Assembly: GCA_020725705.1 (NCBI GenBank)
Contig: DYEN01000088.1
Span: 1-40,481, forward strand
Length of the DNA stretch: 40,481 nt
From: Anaerolinea sp.
GTDB lineage: Bacteria; Chloroflexota; Anaerolineae; Aggregatilineales; Aggregatilineaceae
Reading direction: 5' to 3'
The notes beneath the pieces are model-generated. The model ran no database searches. It saw only the letters and a program-made list of their open reading frames with translations, and had not been told where the DNA came from. Both the position numbers and the translations under genes were made by a program. Shown in pieces: positions 7,406 through 15,684 of the stretch; within the stretch, counting starts at the first letter, position 1; every line of letters starts with the position of its first letter.

Positions 7406-8224
7406 CTACACGCCGCTGTAGGCGCTGAACCCGCCATCGACCGGCACGACGCTGCCTGTGACAAAACGCGATGCGTCCGACACCAGCCAGATGGTTGCGC
7501 CGACCAGGTCCGCCGGATCCCCAAACCGCCTCATCGGTGTGTGATCGATGATCGCCTGGCCTCGCGGCGTCAGCGTACCGTCCTCTTCGAGCAGCAAATA
7601 GCGGTTCTGATCGCCCAGAAAGAAGCCGGGCGCCAGCGCGTTCACGCGAATGGCCGGGCTGTATTCCTGGGCCATATGCACGGCGAGCCACTGCGTGAAA
7701 TTGCTGATCGCGGCCTTGGCCGCACTGTAGGCGATCGTGCGCGTCAATGGCCGGAAAGCGGCCATCGACGAAATGTTCAGGATCACCCCGCGCCCTTGCG
7801 CCGTCATGATCTTGCCAAAGACCTGCGAGGCAAGCACGGCGCTGAGGAAATTGAGGTTGAAAACCCATTGTAGCGCCTCGGGCGAGAGGTCAAAAAACGG
7901 TAAGGATTCGGGCGAGGCGGTGGCGTCGATGCGGTTGCCACCGGCGGCGTTGATCAGAATATCCACCCGCCCAAAGGTCTCCATGATCACGTTCGCCGAC
8001 CTGAGAAGCGCCTGCCGATCGAGCACATCTGTCGCCAATCCCAGCGCCCGGTGCCCGCGCGACTCAAGCTCGCGCACCAGGCAGTCTGTACGCGCCTGAT
8101 CGATATCGAGGCAGGCGATCCATGCCCCATGCTCCACCAGTCCTCGGCTGATCGCGGTCGCCAGAACGCCGGCACCCCCCGTGACGACGGCCACTTTGTC
8201 GGTCAAATCGAATTCTTCGAGCAT
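7406..8224 (-). CDS. SDR dehydrogenase of the fructuronate reductase-like (UxuB/YjmF) type
   Basis: A 272-residue classical short-chain dehydrogenase. Glycine-rich NAD site VVTGGAGVLATAIS (13-26), acidic residue D40 after the second strand suggesting NAD(H) preference, INAAGGN (91-97), catalytic S152/S153 and Y166-x3-K170 in AYSAAK. The long insert SPESLPFFDLSPEALQWVFNLNF and the C-terminal DGGFSAYSGV resemble SDR-type D-mannonate/fructuronate oxidoreductases. Substrate specificity cannot be fixed from sequence alone. It lies 7 nt after the frameshifted SDR and 18 nt before lutA, within the operon. Confidence 0.8.
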   Translation of the reverse strand: MLEEFDLTDKVAVVTGGAGVLATAISRGLVEHGAWIACLDIDQARTDCLVRELESRGHRALGLATDVLDRQALLRSANVIMETFGRVDILINAAGGNRIDATASPESLPFFDLSPEALQWVFNLNFLSAVLASQVFGKIMTAQGRGVILNISSMAAFRPLTRTIAYSAAKAAISNFTQWLAVHMAQEYSPAIRVNALAPGFFLGDQNRYLLLEEDGTLTPRGQAIIDHTPMRRFGDPADLVGATIWLVSDASRFVTGSVVPVDGGFSAYSGV

Positions 8225-8231
8225 CGCCGTT

Positions 8232-8983
8232 TCAATCCATTAAAGACCCGCCGTTGACATTGAGCACTTCGCCCGTGATGAACCTGGCCCCATCGGACGC
8301 CAGGAAGGCCACCGCTTCCGCGACCTCGCGCACGGTCCCCATCCGCCCCAGCGGGATGGTCGCCAACACCTCCCGGCGCTTCTCGTCCGGCCATTCGCGG
8401 CTCATTTCGGTCTCGATGGCATGCGGCGCGACAGCGTTGACGGTAATTCCGTGCGGTGCCAGCTCGCGAGCCAACGCCTTCGTGAATGCGTTCAGACCGC
8501 CCTTCGAGGTACCATAGGACGGCGCTGAGGTCAGGTCTCCGATCTTGCCGGCAATCGATGAGATGTTGACAATCGTTCCGCCACCCTGCCGGATCATGAC
8601 CGGCACCACTTCGCGGGCACAGTGATACGGACCCCACAGGTTGACCCGCAGCACCCGCTCCCATTCCTCGGGCGGGTGATCGAGCAGCCACCCCGCCGGA
8701 TTATCCCGGCATTATTGACCAGAATATCGATCCGCCCCATCTCGCGCACCGCCTGCGCGATCATGTCGCGAACCTGCTCGTAGTCGGCCACATCCGCAGC
8801 GATCGGGAGCGCCCGGCGGCCCAGCGCCTCAATTTGTCGCACAACGTCCAGCAGGCTGTCCGACAGGCTCCGGTCGTTCACCACCGCGTCGGCGCCATAC
8901 TCGGCCAGCGTGATGGCGATTGCTGCGCCGATCCCCTGCCCCGCGCCGGTGACCAGTGCGACTTTCCCGGCGAAATTAATCAA
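8232..8983 (-). pseudogene. SDR dehydrogenase (FabG/sugar dehydrogenase-like) with a one-base frameshift
   Basis: The first part (8983 to about 8690) reads VALVTGAGQGIG, then DILVNNAGII. The frame then breaks. From about 8690 to 8232 a different frame continues the same protein: LLDHPPEEWERVLRVNLWGPYH, the catalytic Y-G-T-S-K and NVNGGSLMD. Joining the two gives a normal SDR of about 250 residues. The break lies at about 8686-8693, where one base appears to be missing in the run reading GGTGGCTGC on the minus strand. The start is TTG at 8983 with an AGGAAGG ribosome site. It may be a sequencing or assembly error or a recent loss of function; the rest is well preserved. Confidence 0.8.
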
Positions 8984-8998
8984 GCGACCCTTCCTTGT

Positions 8999-9832
8999 TT
9001 ATTGCTTGACGGCACCCGCGGTCAAGCCTCTCACCAGATAGTTCTGCAAGAACAGGTACAGAATGATCGAAGGCAGCGCTCCGATCGTGGAACCGGCCAT
9101 TAACTGCGGCCAGATCGTGCGGAACTGCGTGACAAGACGGGTCAACCCGACGGTGACGGTCGCCATATCGTCACCGCTGGTCAACACCAGAACCCACAGC
9201 AAGTCACCCCACGCCAGCAGAAACGCGAAGATAATGGTGGCGACCATTCCGGGCATGATGACCGGCAGCACAACGCGCCAGTATGCCCCGAACGGAGTGC
9301 AGCCATCGACCATGGCCTGATCATCCAGTTCTTCGGGCACGGTATCCACAAACCCCTTGAGCATCCACACGCTGAACGGGAGCGTAATGCTGGTAAAGGC
9401 CAGGATAAGGCCGATATAGGTGTTGTAGAGTCCGATCTGAACCAGCAGCTTGAAATAGGGGCCAACCAGCAGCACACCCGGCAGCATCTGGCTTGCCAGG
9501 ATCAAACCGATCAATGTGACGCGCCCCCGGAAGGTAAAGCGCGAGAACCCATACCCCGCGAGTGCACCGATCAAAGTCGAGAGCAAGGCGGTGCCCAGGG
9601 AGATGATCGTGCTGTTCAGGAAGTAGCGCGGAAAGTTGGTCCAGCGCAGAAGCTGTTCGAAGGCTTCGAAGGTCAGGTCTTCCGGAAAGAAGGTGGGCGG
9701 AATGGCGTACGCTTCTTTCTCGGTCTTCATCGCCGTGAACACCATCCACAGAAACGGCACGACGTTGTAGACCACAACAATTAATAACAGCCCGTAGGCG
9801 GTGGCCGAGCTGGCGTAGCGCCTGCGCTTCAT
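8999..9832 (-). CDS. carbohydrate ABC transporter permease, MalG-like
   Basis: A 277-residue inner-membrane protein with six hydrophobic segments. The EAA loop that contacts the ATPase is EELDDQAMVDGCTPFGAYWRVVLP (about residues 189-212), and the protein ends with the family-like tail LVRGLTAGAVKQ. Its ATG overlaps the stop of the upstream permease by one base (TGATG). It forms the inner-membrane channel with that permease and works with the solute-binding protein. No ATPase gene is in the cluster, so a shared MsmX/MalK-type ATPase elsewhere is implied. Confidence 0.92.
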   Translation of the reverse strand: MKRRRYASSATAYGLLLIVVVYNVVPFLWMVFTAMKTEKEAYAIPPTFFPEDLTFEAFEQLLRWTNFPRYFLNSTIISLGTALLSTLIGALAGYGFSRFTFRGRVTLIGLILASQMLPGVLLVGPYFKLLVQIGLYNTYIGLILAFTSITLPFSVWMLKGFVDTVPEELDDQAMVDGCTPFGAYWRVVLPVIMPGMVATIIFAFLLAWGDLLWVLVLTSGDDMATVTVGLTRLVTQFRTIWPQLMAGSTIGALPSIILYLFLQNYLVRGLTAGAVKQ

Positions 9833-10746
9833 CAGTCTCTCCGCATAATCAGGTAGATGTAGGGGATACTAATGATCAGCATGATGACGGCAGAGACAAC
9901 CGCAACCGCCGAAGCATACTCAAAGTTGAAGTACCGGAAATACTGCTTGTAGACATAAATCGGCAGGATGTCGGTGGCGTATCCCGGCCCCCCGAACGTC
10001 ATGTTGTAGACCAAGCCAAAGCGCCGAAACTGCCAGACGGTATCGAGCGCCAGCGCAATGGCGATGATCCGCACCAGGCTAGGAAGCGTGATATAGCGAA
10101 ATTCCTGCAGCACGTTCGCCCCATCGACCTGCGCGGCTTCGTACAAATCGCGCGGAATGGCCTGCAGACCCGCCAGAAGGATGAGCATCACGAACGGATA
10201 GCCGCGCCAGACGTCCGCAAAGATCACGCTCGGAAGCGCCAGGTCCGGGTCGCCCAGCCACTCGATCCACCGCTGCGTCACACCGAGCTGGTGCAGGGCG
10301 TGGTTGACAACCCCGGAGGTTGGATTGTACATGAAGCGCCAGACCAAGCCGGAGATGACGTCTGGCACGGTCCAGGGCAGGATCGCGATGACCCGGAAGA
10401 TGGCGCGCCCCCGAATCTCGGAATTGAGCGCCAGTGCAACGATAAACCCCACGAACAGATGGAGCAGCGAGGTCCCGCCCACGAAAATGGCTGTGACTCG
10501 CAGCGAGTTCCAGAACAGGTCATCGCGGGTGAGATTGGTGTAGTTCTCAACCGTAAAGACGCGCTCTGCGGACCAGAGCGGCGTGAAGCTATTGAGGACC
10601 GCGATCACAACCGGGAAGCCAAGCACCAACACCAGCATCAACAGAGTGGGCAGCACGAACAGATAGCCCAGGCTGGCGTTGCGTGGCATCAATGAGGGCG
10701 TCGGGAGCCTGAGCAGCCTCAGCCGCGCCTTGAAGACCTCATTCAT
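9832..10746 (-). CDS. carbohydrate ABC transporter permease, MalF-like
   Basis: A 304-residue inner-membrane permease of the UgpA/MalF type. The first long hydrophobic segment is at about residues 27-50, followed by a periplasmic loop, and the EAA motif reads RDLYEAAQVDGANVLQEFRYITLP. ATG at 10746 is preferred over the ATG two codons earlier because AAGGA then sits 8 nt upstream. It follows the solute-binding protein gene by 58 nt and overlaps the next permease by 1 nt. Confidence 0.92.
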   Translation of the reverse strand: MNEVFKARLRLLRLPTPSLMPRNASLGYLFVLPTLLMLVLVLGFPVVIAVLNSFTPLWSAERVFTVENYTNLTRDDLFWNSLRVTAIFVGGTSLLHLFVGFIVALALNSEIRGRAIFRVIAILPWTVPDVISGLVWRFMYNPTSGVVNHALHQLGVTQRWIEWLGDPDLALPSVIFADVWRGYPFVMLILLAGLQAIPRDLYEAAQVDGANVLQEFRYITLPSLVRIIAIALALDTVWQFRRFGLVYNMTFGGPGYATDILPIYVYKQYFRYFNFEYASAVAVVSAVIMLIISIPYIYLIMRRD

Positions 10747-10804
10747 CGGCATCGTCCTTGGGGCGGAGGGCCACAGCGGGTGGCCCTCCGCACGGCCTCA
10801 GTGG

Positions 10805-12127
10805 CTAGAACTCAGGGCAGCTTTCGCCTTCGGCGCGATAGCCCGCCAACAACTCGTTGATCCGGTTATAAGCGTCTCGGAGAGCGTCTTCTGGCGCCTT
10901 GGCGCCGATGAAGCCCTCCTGAACGGCAACATTAACGGCCTCGATAATCTGCGGCCATTCGCGGAGTTGCGGCACGAACTTCGCGTGGGCCAGTTCGGCC
11001 GAGATAACGCTCGCGAATGGGTCGTTCAGCAGCGGCTCATACTCGCCGGAAACATCCTGGCGTGACGACAGCACGCGCGCATCGTCGAACCATTTCTGTT
11101 CCATTTCCTTGCTGGTAATGAACTTGATCAGCTCCCACGCTTCCTCGGGGTGCTCGGTGTTCGGGTTCATGCCCCAGGCGCTGAGCCAGGCGGTGGTCGG
11201 AAACTCCGGATTCGCTCCGGCCTTGACCGGAACCGGCGCGGCACGCAGCACCTCAAGCGCGTTGAGATCCGGGTTGATGGAGTTGACGATCGGCGCGGTC
11301 CAGCCGGAGCCGATCTTCATCGCGATCTGCTCATTGGCCATCTTCTGCCGCACCGTTCCCGGATTATCGGCAGTGACGCCTGGTGGGATGACACCGTGCA
11401 CGGTGAACAGCTCAACAAAGAAGGTGAACGCCTCGCGCGCCTCGGGCGTGTTCAGCGCCGAGCACTTGTTGTCGGGGGTGAGGTAATCGCCGCCGAAGCT
11501 AAACAGCACCGGGCTGAAGCGCAGTTCGAAACCGGGATCAATTGCGCCAACCACGCCAAACCCCCACTGGGATCCGCTGGTGAGAGCCTTAGCGTACTCC
11601 AGAAACTCGTCCCACGTGGTCGGGGGTTTCGCGGGATCAAGGCCGGCTTGCTCGAAAAGCCTGCTGTTGTAGAACAGGACCATCGCCATGAAGTCGCCCG
11701 GCATCGCGTAGTAGCGACCCTCGCGCTGCATCAACTCGAGTGTTTGTGGATACCAGGCGTCGAGGAATCCCTCTCCCTCGGCTTCGATGAAGGGGGTGAG
11801 GTCGTGGAGATAGCCGCGGTCCATGAACGAGGCGAGCGAGTAGGCGTGGATGTGAAACACATCCGGACCTACGCCGGCGTCGATTTCGGTCGCGTATTTA
11901 GTCTCCTTTTCTGCGTACGATACATAGTCAAGCTCAACGTTGATGTTGGGATACATCTCCTCGAATTCTGCCATTGCTTCTTTCAAAGCAACTTCCCAGT
12001 GCGGCTCAGTCAGGTGCCAGTCCGAGAAAACAAGCGTAATCTCGTCCTGCCCCCGGCTGACGCCCGCCGGCGCAGACAAGCCGAGAAGAAACGCAGCGGT
12101 TAGGGCGAGCATGAAGATCTTGCGCAT
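10805..12127 (-). CDS. extracellular sugar-binding protein, family 1
   Basis: A 440-residue secreted binding protein. ATG at 12127 is chosen because GGAG lies 7 nt upstream and a signal peptide follows at once (MRKIFMLALTAAFLLGLSAP, cleavage probably near residue 26). No lipobox cysteine is present, so it is not an obvious lipoprotein. The mature part begins with the family pattern ITLVFSDWH, then MYPNINVELDYVSY and DVFHIHAYSLASFMDRGYLHDLTPF, and the hinge region GAIDPGFELRFSPVLFSFGGDYL. It delivers its ligand to the two permeases encoded downstream. The ligand is unknown; the neighbours suggest a sugar or sugar acid. Confidence 0.92.
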   Translation of the reverse strand: MRKIFMLALTAAFLLGLSAPAGVSRGQDEITLVFSDWHLTEPHWEVALKEAMAEFEEMYPNINVELDYVSYAEKETKYATEIDAGVGPDVFHIHAYSLASFMDRGYLHDLTPFIEAEGEGFLDAWYPQTLELMQREGRYYAMPGDFMAMVLFYNSRLFEQAGLDPAKPPTTWDEFLEYAKALTSGSQWGFGVVGAIDPGFELRFSPVLFSFGGDYLTPDNKCSALNTPEAREAFTFFVELFTVHGVIPPGVTADNPGTVRQKMANEQIAMKIGSGWTAPIVNSINPDLNALEVLRAAPVPVKAGANPEFPTTAWLSAWGMNPNTEHPEEAWELIKFITSKEMEQKWFDDARVLSSRQDVSGEYEPLLNDPFASVISAELAHAKFVPQLREWPQIIEAVNVAVQEGFIGAKAPEDALRDAYNRINELLAGYRAEGESCPEF

Positions 12128-12277
12128 CTGGCTACTCCTCTCAAAAGCGTTCTTTTTTACGGCCGGTTGGATGCAGTGGTGTCGTATGTCGCGCGCTGGC
12201 TGGTGGAACCTCCTTTCCAACTGACGCCCACAGGTATGAGAGTGACGCGCTGGCCCGTGGAAACGAAACGCAGGGCA

Positions 12278-12294
12278 TCGCAATCGCATTGCGA
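12278..12294. promoter_or_regulatory. possible operator upstream of the transporter operon
   Basis: TCGCAAT-CGC-ATTGCGA is a palindrome with 7-bp arms in the 283-nt gap between the GntR gene and the binding-protein gene. A second, widely spaced inverted pair, AGAGTGTT (12312-12319) and AACACTCT (12371-12378), also lies here. Neither resembles the GntR palindrome at 13137-13156, so the regulator that binds is unknown. Confidence 0.3.
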
Positions 12295-12410
12295 AGCGCC
12301 GGCCCATCGCAAGAGTGTTCAATGGTCCGGTCAAACGCCGCGGAAGGGCGCGCACGATCTGCGATCGATCAACACTCTACCGGCCTTGTGGGTATACCTT
12401 CCGGATGTCC

Positions 12411-13100
12411 CTATAGCGTGCCCCCAACCTCACTTAAGACTTTCAAGATGCGCTCTTTGGGTTCCGTAATGTGTGTTGTCAGCGCTTCGTAGACGTCGTC
12501 CGCCCGACCGCGTTCGAAGGCCGCCACGATGGCGCGGTGCTGCCGCTGGATATGCCCGGCATGTTCCACGTTTTTCAGGTAATAGGCCCGGGCAACGTGC
12601 ATGTGCAGGTTCATGTTGCGATACATGCGCATCAGGTGGTTGTTGCCGGCGGCGCCCACCAGCGCCAAATGGAAATCGCGGTCGTTGCTGATAAACAACT
12701 CGTAGTCGCGGTAGTCGTCTTCATCAACGGCTCTGTCCATTGCGTCCATCGCGGACCGGCTGGCGGCGAGGAAATGCTTGACTGTGCCCAGCTCAAACAG
12801 CCGCCGGGCGGCATATAACTCGATCATCAGACGGATGTCGAACAGCTCTTCGACATCGCGCGCCGTCAATTCGGTAACAAAAGTGCCCTTGCGCGGCTTG
12901 ATGGTGACCAGTCCCTCGCTGCCCAGCCGCTTGAGCGCGTCATTCACCGGGGTTCGGCTGACATTCAGCGCGCGTGCCACCTCCGGGATCACGATCTGCG
13001 TGCCCGGCTGGAGTTCGCGGCGCAGGATCTTGTCGCGCAGAACGTGATAGACCTGCTCTGTCAGATCGGTATGAACCAGCGAAGGATATTGGATGTCCAT
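12411..13100 (-). CDS. GntR-family regulator, FadR/FCD subfamily
   Basis: A 229-residue regulator from ATG at 13100 (a TTG three codons earlier is possible). Residues 9-75 form the winged helix (VYHVLRDKILRRELQPG, ALNVSRTPVNDALKRLGSEGLV, then PRKGTFVTEL). Residues 85-215 form an all-helical FCD ligand domain with the metal-binding D..FH (RDFHLALVG) and later histidines (NNHLM, QRQHRAIV). This subfamily binds sugar acids, organic acids or their metabolites. It heads the minus-strand transporter/SDR/Lut cluster and probably represses it and itself: a perfect palindrome lies just downstream of its predicted -10 box. Confidence 0.92.
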   Translation of the reverse strand: MDIQYPSLVHTDLTEQVYHVLRDKILRRELQPGTQIVIPEVARALNVSRTPVNDALKRLGSEGLVTIKPRKGTFVTELTARDVEELFDIRLMIELYAARRLFELGTVKHFLAASRSAMDAMDRAVDEDDYRDYELFISNDRDFHLALVGAAGNNHLMRMYRNMNLHMHVARAYYLKNVEHAGHIQRQHRAIVAAFERGRADDVYEALTTHITEPKERILKVLSEVGGTL

Positions 13101-13136
13101 CGTGCTCAACTATCTGATACCGGGGAGTCCTGGCTA

Positions 13137-13156
13137 GCATGTAACATGTTACATGC
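13137..13156. promoter_or_regulatory. GntR operator, perfect 20-bp palindrome
   Basis: GCATGTAACATGTTACATGC is a perfect palindrome 37-56 nt upstream of the GntR ATG. Its core resembles the GT-N3-AC operators of FadR-type regulators. It covers the predicted transcription start of the promoter at 13160-13189, a position suited to autorepression. Confidence 0.75.
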
Positions 13157-13159
13157 CAC

Positions 13160-13189
13160 ATTGTATGTCGATTCCGATTTTGATGTCAA
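13160..13189 (-). promoter_or_regulatory. promoter of the GntR regulator gene
   Basis: On the minus strand, TTGACA (13189-13184, full match to the -35 consensus), an 18-nt spacer and TACAAT (13165-13160, five of six). Transcription would start near 13153, inside the palindromic operator. Confidence 0.75.
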
Positions 13190-13205
13190 CTGTTTCGATT
13201 CAGGT

Positions 13206-13231
13206 GAGGTCTGACGCGCGCGTCAGACCTC
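13206..13231. repeat. 26-bp perfect palindrome between GntR and the YCII remnant
   Basis: Two 13-bp halves, GAGGTCTGACGCG and its exact reverse complement, lie side by side. As RNA it gives an 11-bp stem with a CGCG loop. It is placed beyond the 3' end of the remnant at 13300 and upstream of the GntR promoter, so it may terminate readthrough on the minus strand, although no T-run follows. Confidence 0.5.
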
Positions 13232-13299
13232 CCATCTGCGGATGACCGCCCGGATCTTCTGGGGAATGGTTTGCGGGGAGAGAAGCGGTTCGGTACGGC

Positions 13300-13497
13300 T
13301 CACCCGGACGGCTGCACCAGCTCGTCAAGCCGGCGCCGGAGATAAGCGCGCTCGGCGCCGTTGCCGCACAGGGCGAGCACGCCCGCGGCCTTCGCCTCCC
13401 GCAACAGAGCCATCCAGGCGGCTTGCACGGCCTGTTGCTCCTCAGGGGTGCTTGGCCCGTCCGCCTCGTTGGCGTACATCAGCGGCATGGATTTCAT
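13300..13497 (-). pseudogene. fused remnant: YCII-domain N-terminus joined to ECF sigma factor C-terminus
   Basis: A 65-residue frame from ATG at 13497 with GGAG 9 nt upstream. Residues 1-41 match the start of YCII/DGPF proteins (MKSMPLMYANEADGPSTPEEQ, then AWMALLREAKAAGVL). Residues 42-62 (ALCGNGAERAYLRRRLDEL) look instead like the extreme C-terminus of the ECF sigma factors encoded next to YCII genes, which end in a helix with GN-AER-FLRRRL. The YCII catalytic core and nearly the whole sigma factor are absent. The simplest reading is an in-frame deletion through a YCII-sigma gene pair; a genuine short protein is possible. Confidence 0.6.
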
Positions 13498-13627
13498 GGC
13501 TTGATTCTCCGGTGCAATACAGTCGACCACCCGTAGGCGGCCCAGCCGAAGCGGTTGCGCGTTCGAAATCGGACAGCCGCATGGAAACAGACGCCCGGCA
13601 TTCCACTCATCAAGGCGCATGCAGCCC

Positions 13628-14092
13628 TTAGCTCACTGCTTTGCGTACAAGCGCGGCGATCGTCGCTTCTTCAGCAGCGGTCAACTCCTTCAGTGCGAAG
13701 GCGGTCGGCCACATGGCGCCGTCGTCGAGGTTCGCCGTGTCGTTGAAACCAAACGTTGCGTAACGCGCGTTGAACTTGGCCGCAGCCTGGAAGAAGCAGA
13801 CGACTTTGCGATCTTCGTTGGCGTACGCAGGCATCCCGTACCAGGTTTTCGGCAAGAGCGATGGCGCGTTGGCTTTGACGATTTCATGGATCCGCTCGGC
13901 AATCACGCGATCCGCCTCTGGCATTTCAGCGATCTTTTCGAGCAGGTCGCGCTCGCCGTCTGCCCGCTGCTTCTTCCCGCGCGCTTCTGCTTTCAGCTCC
14001 TTGGCGCGCTCCTTCATCGCGGCGCGTTCCTCAGCCGTAAAGCCCTGCGCCGGGGTCCCAGCCGAACTGTGCGTGTTCTTCTTCGCGCTCAT
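13628..14092 (-). CDS. DUF1801 / YdhG-like protein
   Basis: A 154-residue protein from ATG at 14092, preceded by a near-perfect AAGGAGG with 5-nt spacing. Residues 1-65 are a lysine- and glutamate-rich helical arm ([20 protein letters not shown]). Residues 65-154 match DUF1801: [24 protein letters not shown], then [21 protein letters not shown] and [14 protein letters not shown]. The domain has a frataxin-like fold and has been linked to iron handling in some bacteria, but the function is not established. It stands alone between the YCII remnant and the radical SAM terminator. Confidence 0.85.
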   Translation of the reverse strand: MSAKKNTHSSAGTPAQGFTAEERAAMKERAKELKAEARGKKQRADGERDLLEKIAEMPEADRVIAERIHEIVKANAPSLLPKTWYGMPAYANEDRKVVCFFQAAAKFNARYATFGFNDTANLDDGAMWPTAFALKELTAAEEATIAALVRKAVS

Positions 14093-14310
14093 AGAAACCT
14101 CCTTGTGCTGACTTCCAGATTGTAGGCTGTTTCGCCCTTCTATAACTAACGTCGAACAACAAAGCGCCAAAATGACAGGCGGCAGTAGTTCTCAGCATTT
14201 TCTTACAAAGACGAGTATAAGGGTGGATAAAGGGGACGCGGGAAATCTCCGCGAATGAGCGGGCGCCAACCCTGCCATTGGACGTGACGGCGGACCTCTG
14301 CTCACCCCAA

Positions 14311-14338
14311 AAACGCGCGGGCAACGACCCGCGCGTTT
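14311..14338 (-). terminator. rho-independent terminator after the radical SAM gene
   Basis: AAACGCGCGGG and its perfect reverse complement flank a 6-nt loop. On the minus strand the stem is followed by a run of five T, partly within the stem end. It lies about 47 nt beyond the stop codon of the radical SAM gene. Confidence 0.85.
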
Positions 14339-14384
14339 CTGACATATCCCTGATGGTGTGCGGCGAGCAGATCGCAGCCGGCTT

Positions 14385-15491
14385 TCAGGTTGTGCGCGCT
14401 TCTGGCTGGTATACGCAGAACGGCTCTTCGGCCAGATAATCGCCTGTTAAGCCGTACGCACGTGCCCGGCACCCGCTGCACAGCGCCTTGAACTGGCACA
14501 CACCGCATTTCCCGCTCAGCAAACCGGGATCGCGCAGCTCGGCAAACAGCGGGCTGTTCTGCCAGATATCGTCGAACGGTTGCGCGCGAATATTCCCTGC
14601 CTCGACCGGTAGATAACCGCACGGAAAGACCTGCCCCCGATGCGAGATAAAGCAAACACCCGTCCCGGCCAGGCAGCCCTTGGTCGCAGCGTGCATCTGA
14701 CCGTGCGGGTGCCCGCCCACCTGGCGCGCGTGACTTGCCGGCAGGCCGCGCCGAATCCCCTGCCGGTTCTCCTCGGCGCGGCGCTGGCGCATCACGCGGA
14801 AGTAATGGGGCGCGCAGGTCGCCTTCAGTTGCAGGGAAGGCTCTGCCTGTTCGGTGTCGTACAACCAATTCAGCACGTGTTCGTAGTCGGCAGCGCTGAT
14901 CATCTGCTCGTCGGCGATTTCGACGCCGCAGCCGACCGGCACCAGCAGGAAAAGATGCAGCGCAACCGCACCCAGGTCCTTTGCCAATCGCAGAATGGCG
15001 TCAAGCTGGGCCTGGTTATGCCGGGCGATAGTCGCGTTGATCTGCACCGGCAGCCCGGCCGCGCGCAACGCCTCAAAGCCATGGCGCGCCGCCTCGAACG
15101 AGCCGGGCAGCCCGCGGAACCAATCGTGGGTTGCAGCGTCCGCCCCGTCAAACGAGATGCTCACCCGTTTGATGCCACTGTCCCGAATCGCGGCGGCGAG
15201 CGTGTCATCGATCATCGTCCCATTTGTCGCCAGCGCGACGGGCAGACCGGCGCGGCTGGCATAGCGGGCAATGGTCAGAATATCGGGGCGCATCAACGGC
15301 TCACCACCCGACAGCACCAGCACCGGCGACCCTGCCCGCACAAGCTGATCGATCAGGCCGAACGCCTCGGCAGCCGTCAGATCGTGGGGCGTAAGCTGCT
15401 CCGCCACGGTGATGCGGCGGCAGTGAATACAGCGCAGATTGCATCCGGCAGTAGTTTCCCAGAAAACGAGACGTGGCGGTGGGTACGGCAC
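14385..15491 (-). CDS. radical SAM/SPASM protein of the AhbD/NirJ-like heme-related type
   Basis: A 368-residue protein from GTG at 15491, chosen because AGGAG lies 9 nt upstream and the predicted promoter would start transcription near 15540, leaving no leader for an ATG at 15539. The radical SAM motif is CNLRCIHC (C17, C21, C24), followed by VLSGGEPLMRPD. The C-terminal auxiliary-cluster region has GCLAGTGVC, FPCGYLPVEAGN and CGVCQFKALCSGCRARAYGL, then TGDYLAEEPFCVYQP. This ending is typical of AhbC/AhbD/NirJ-like proteins that modify heme precursors. Since it is divergent from a complete heme operon, a role on coproheme or another tetrapyrrole is a reasonable inference, but the exact reaction is not shown. 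Confidence 0.85.
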   Translation of the reverse strand: MPYPPPRLVFWETTAGCNLRCIHCRRITVAEQLTPHDLTAAEAFGLIDQLVRAGSPVLVLSGGEPLMRPDILTIARYASRAGLPVALATNGTMIDDTLAAAIRDSGIKRVSISFDGADAATHDWFRGLPGSFEAARHGFEALRAAGLPVQINATIARHNQAQLDAILRLAKDLGAVALHLFLLVPVGCGVEIADEQMISAADYEHVLNWLYDTEQAEPSLQLKATCAPHYFRVMRQRRAEENRQGIRRGLPASHARQVGGHPHGQMHAATKGCLAGTGVCFISHRGQVFPCGYLPVEAGNIRAQPFDDIWQNSPLFAELRDPGLLSGKCGVCQFKALCSGCRARAYGLTGDYLAEEPFCVYQPEARTT

Positions 15492-15545
15492 AGTTGTGCT
15501 CTCCTGGCAGAAACCCGATAGAAGTTTTGCAAAAGTCATCAAAGC

Positions 15546-15574
15546 TCTATAAAATTGCGCAAACTATTGGACAA
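15546..15574 (-). promoter_or_regulatory. promoter of the radical SAM gene
   Basis: On the minus strand TTGTCC (15574-15569), a 17-nt spacer and TATAGA (15551-15546). Both hexamers match four of six consensus bases. It supports the GTG start at 15491. On the plus strand the same stretch holds a weaker pair, TTGCGC (15555) and AATAAT (15578), which could serve the heme operon. Confidence 0.5.
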
Positions 15575-15684
15575 CAAAATAATTGACGGGGCAAGTGCCA
15601 TTTGTCACCCCGGCGCAATGGAAAAGGGACCGTGACCGGGGATAAAACAGAGCGCCATTCGCAGCAACGGGAAGCAACGAAACC

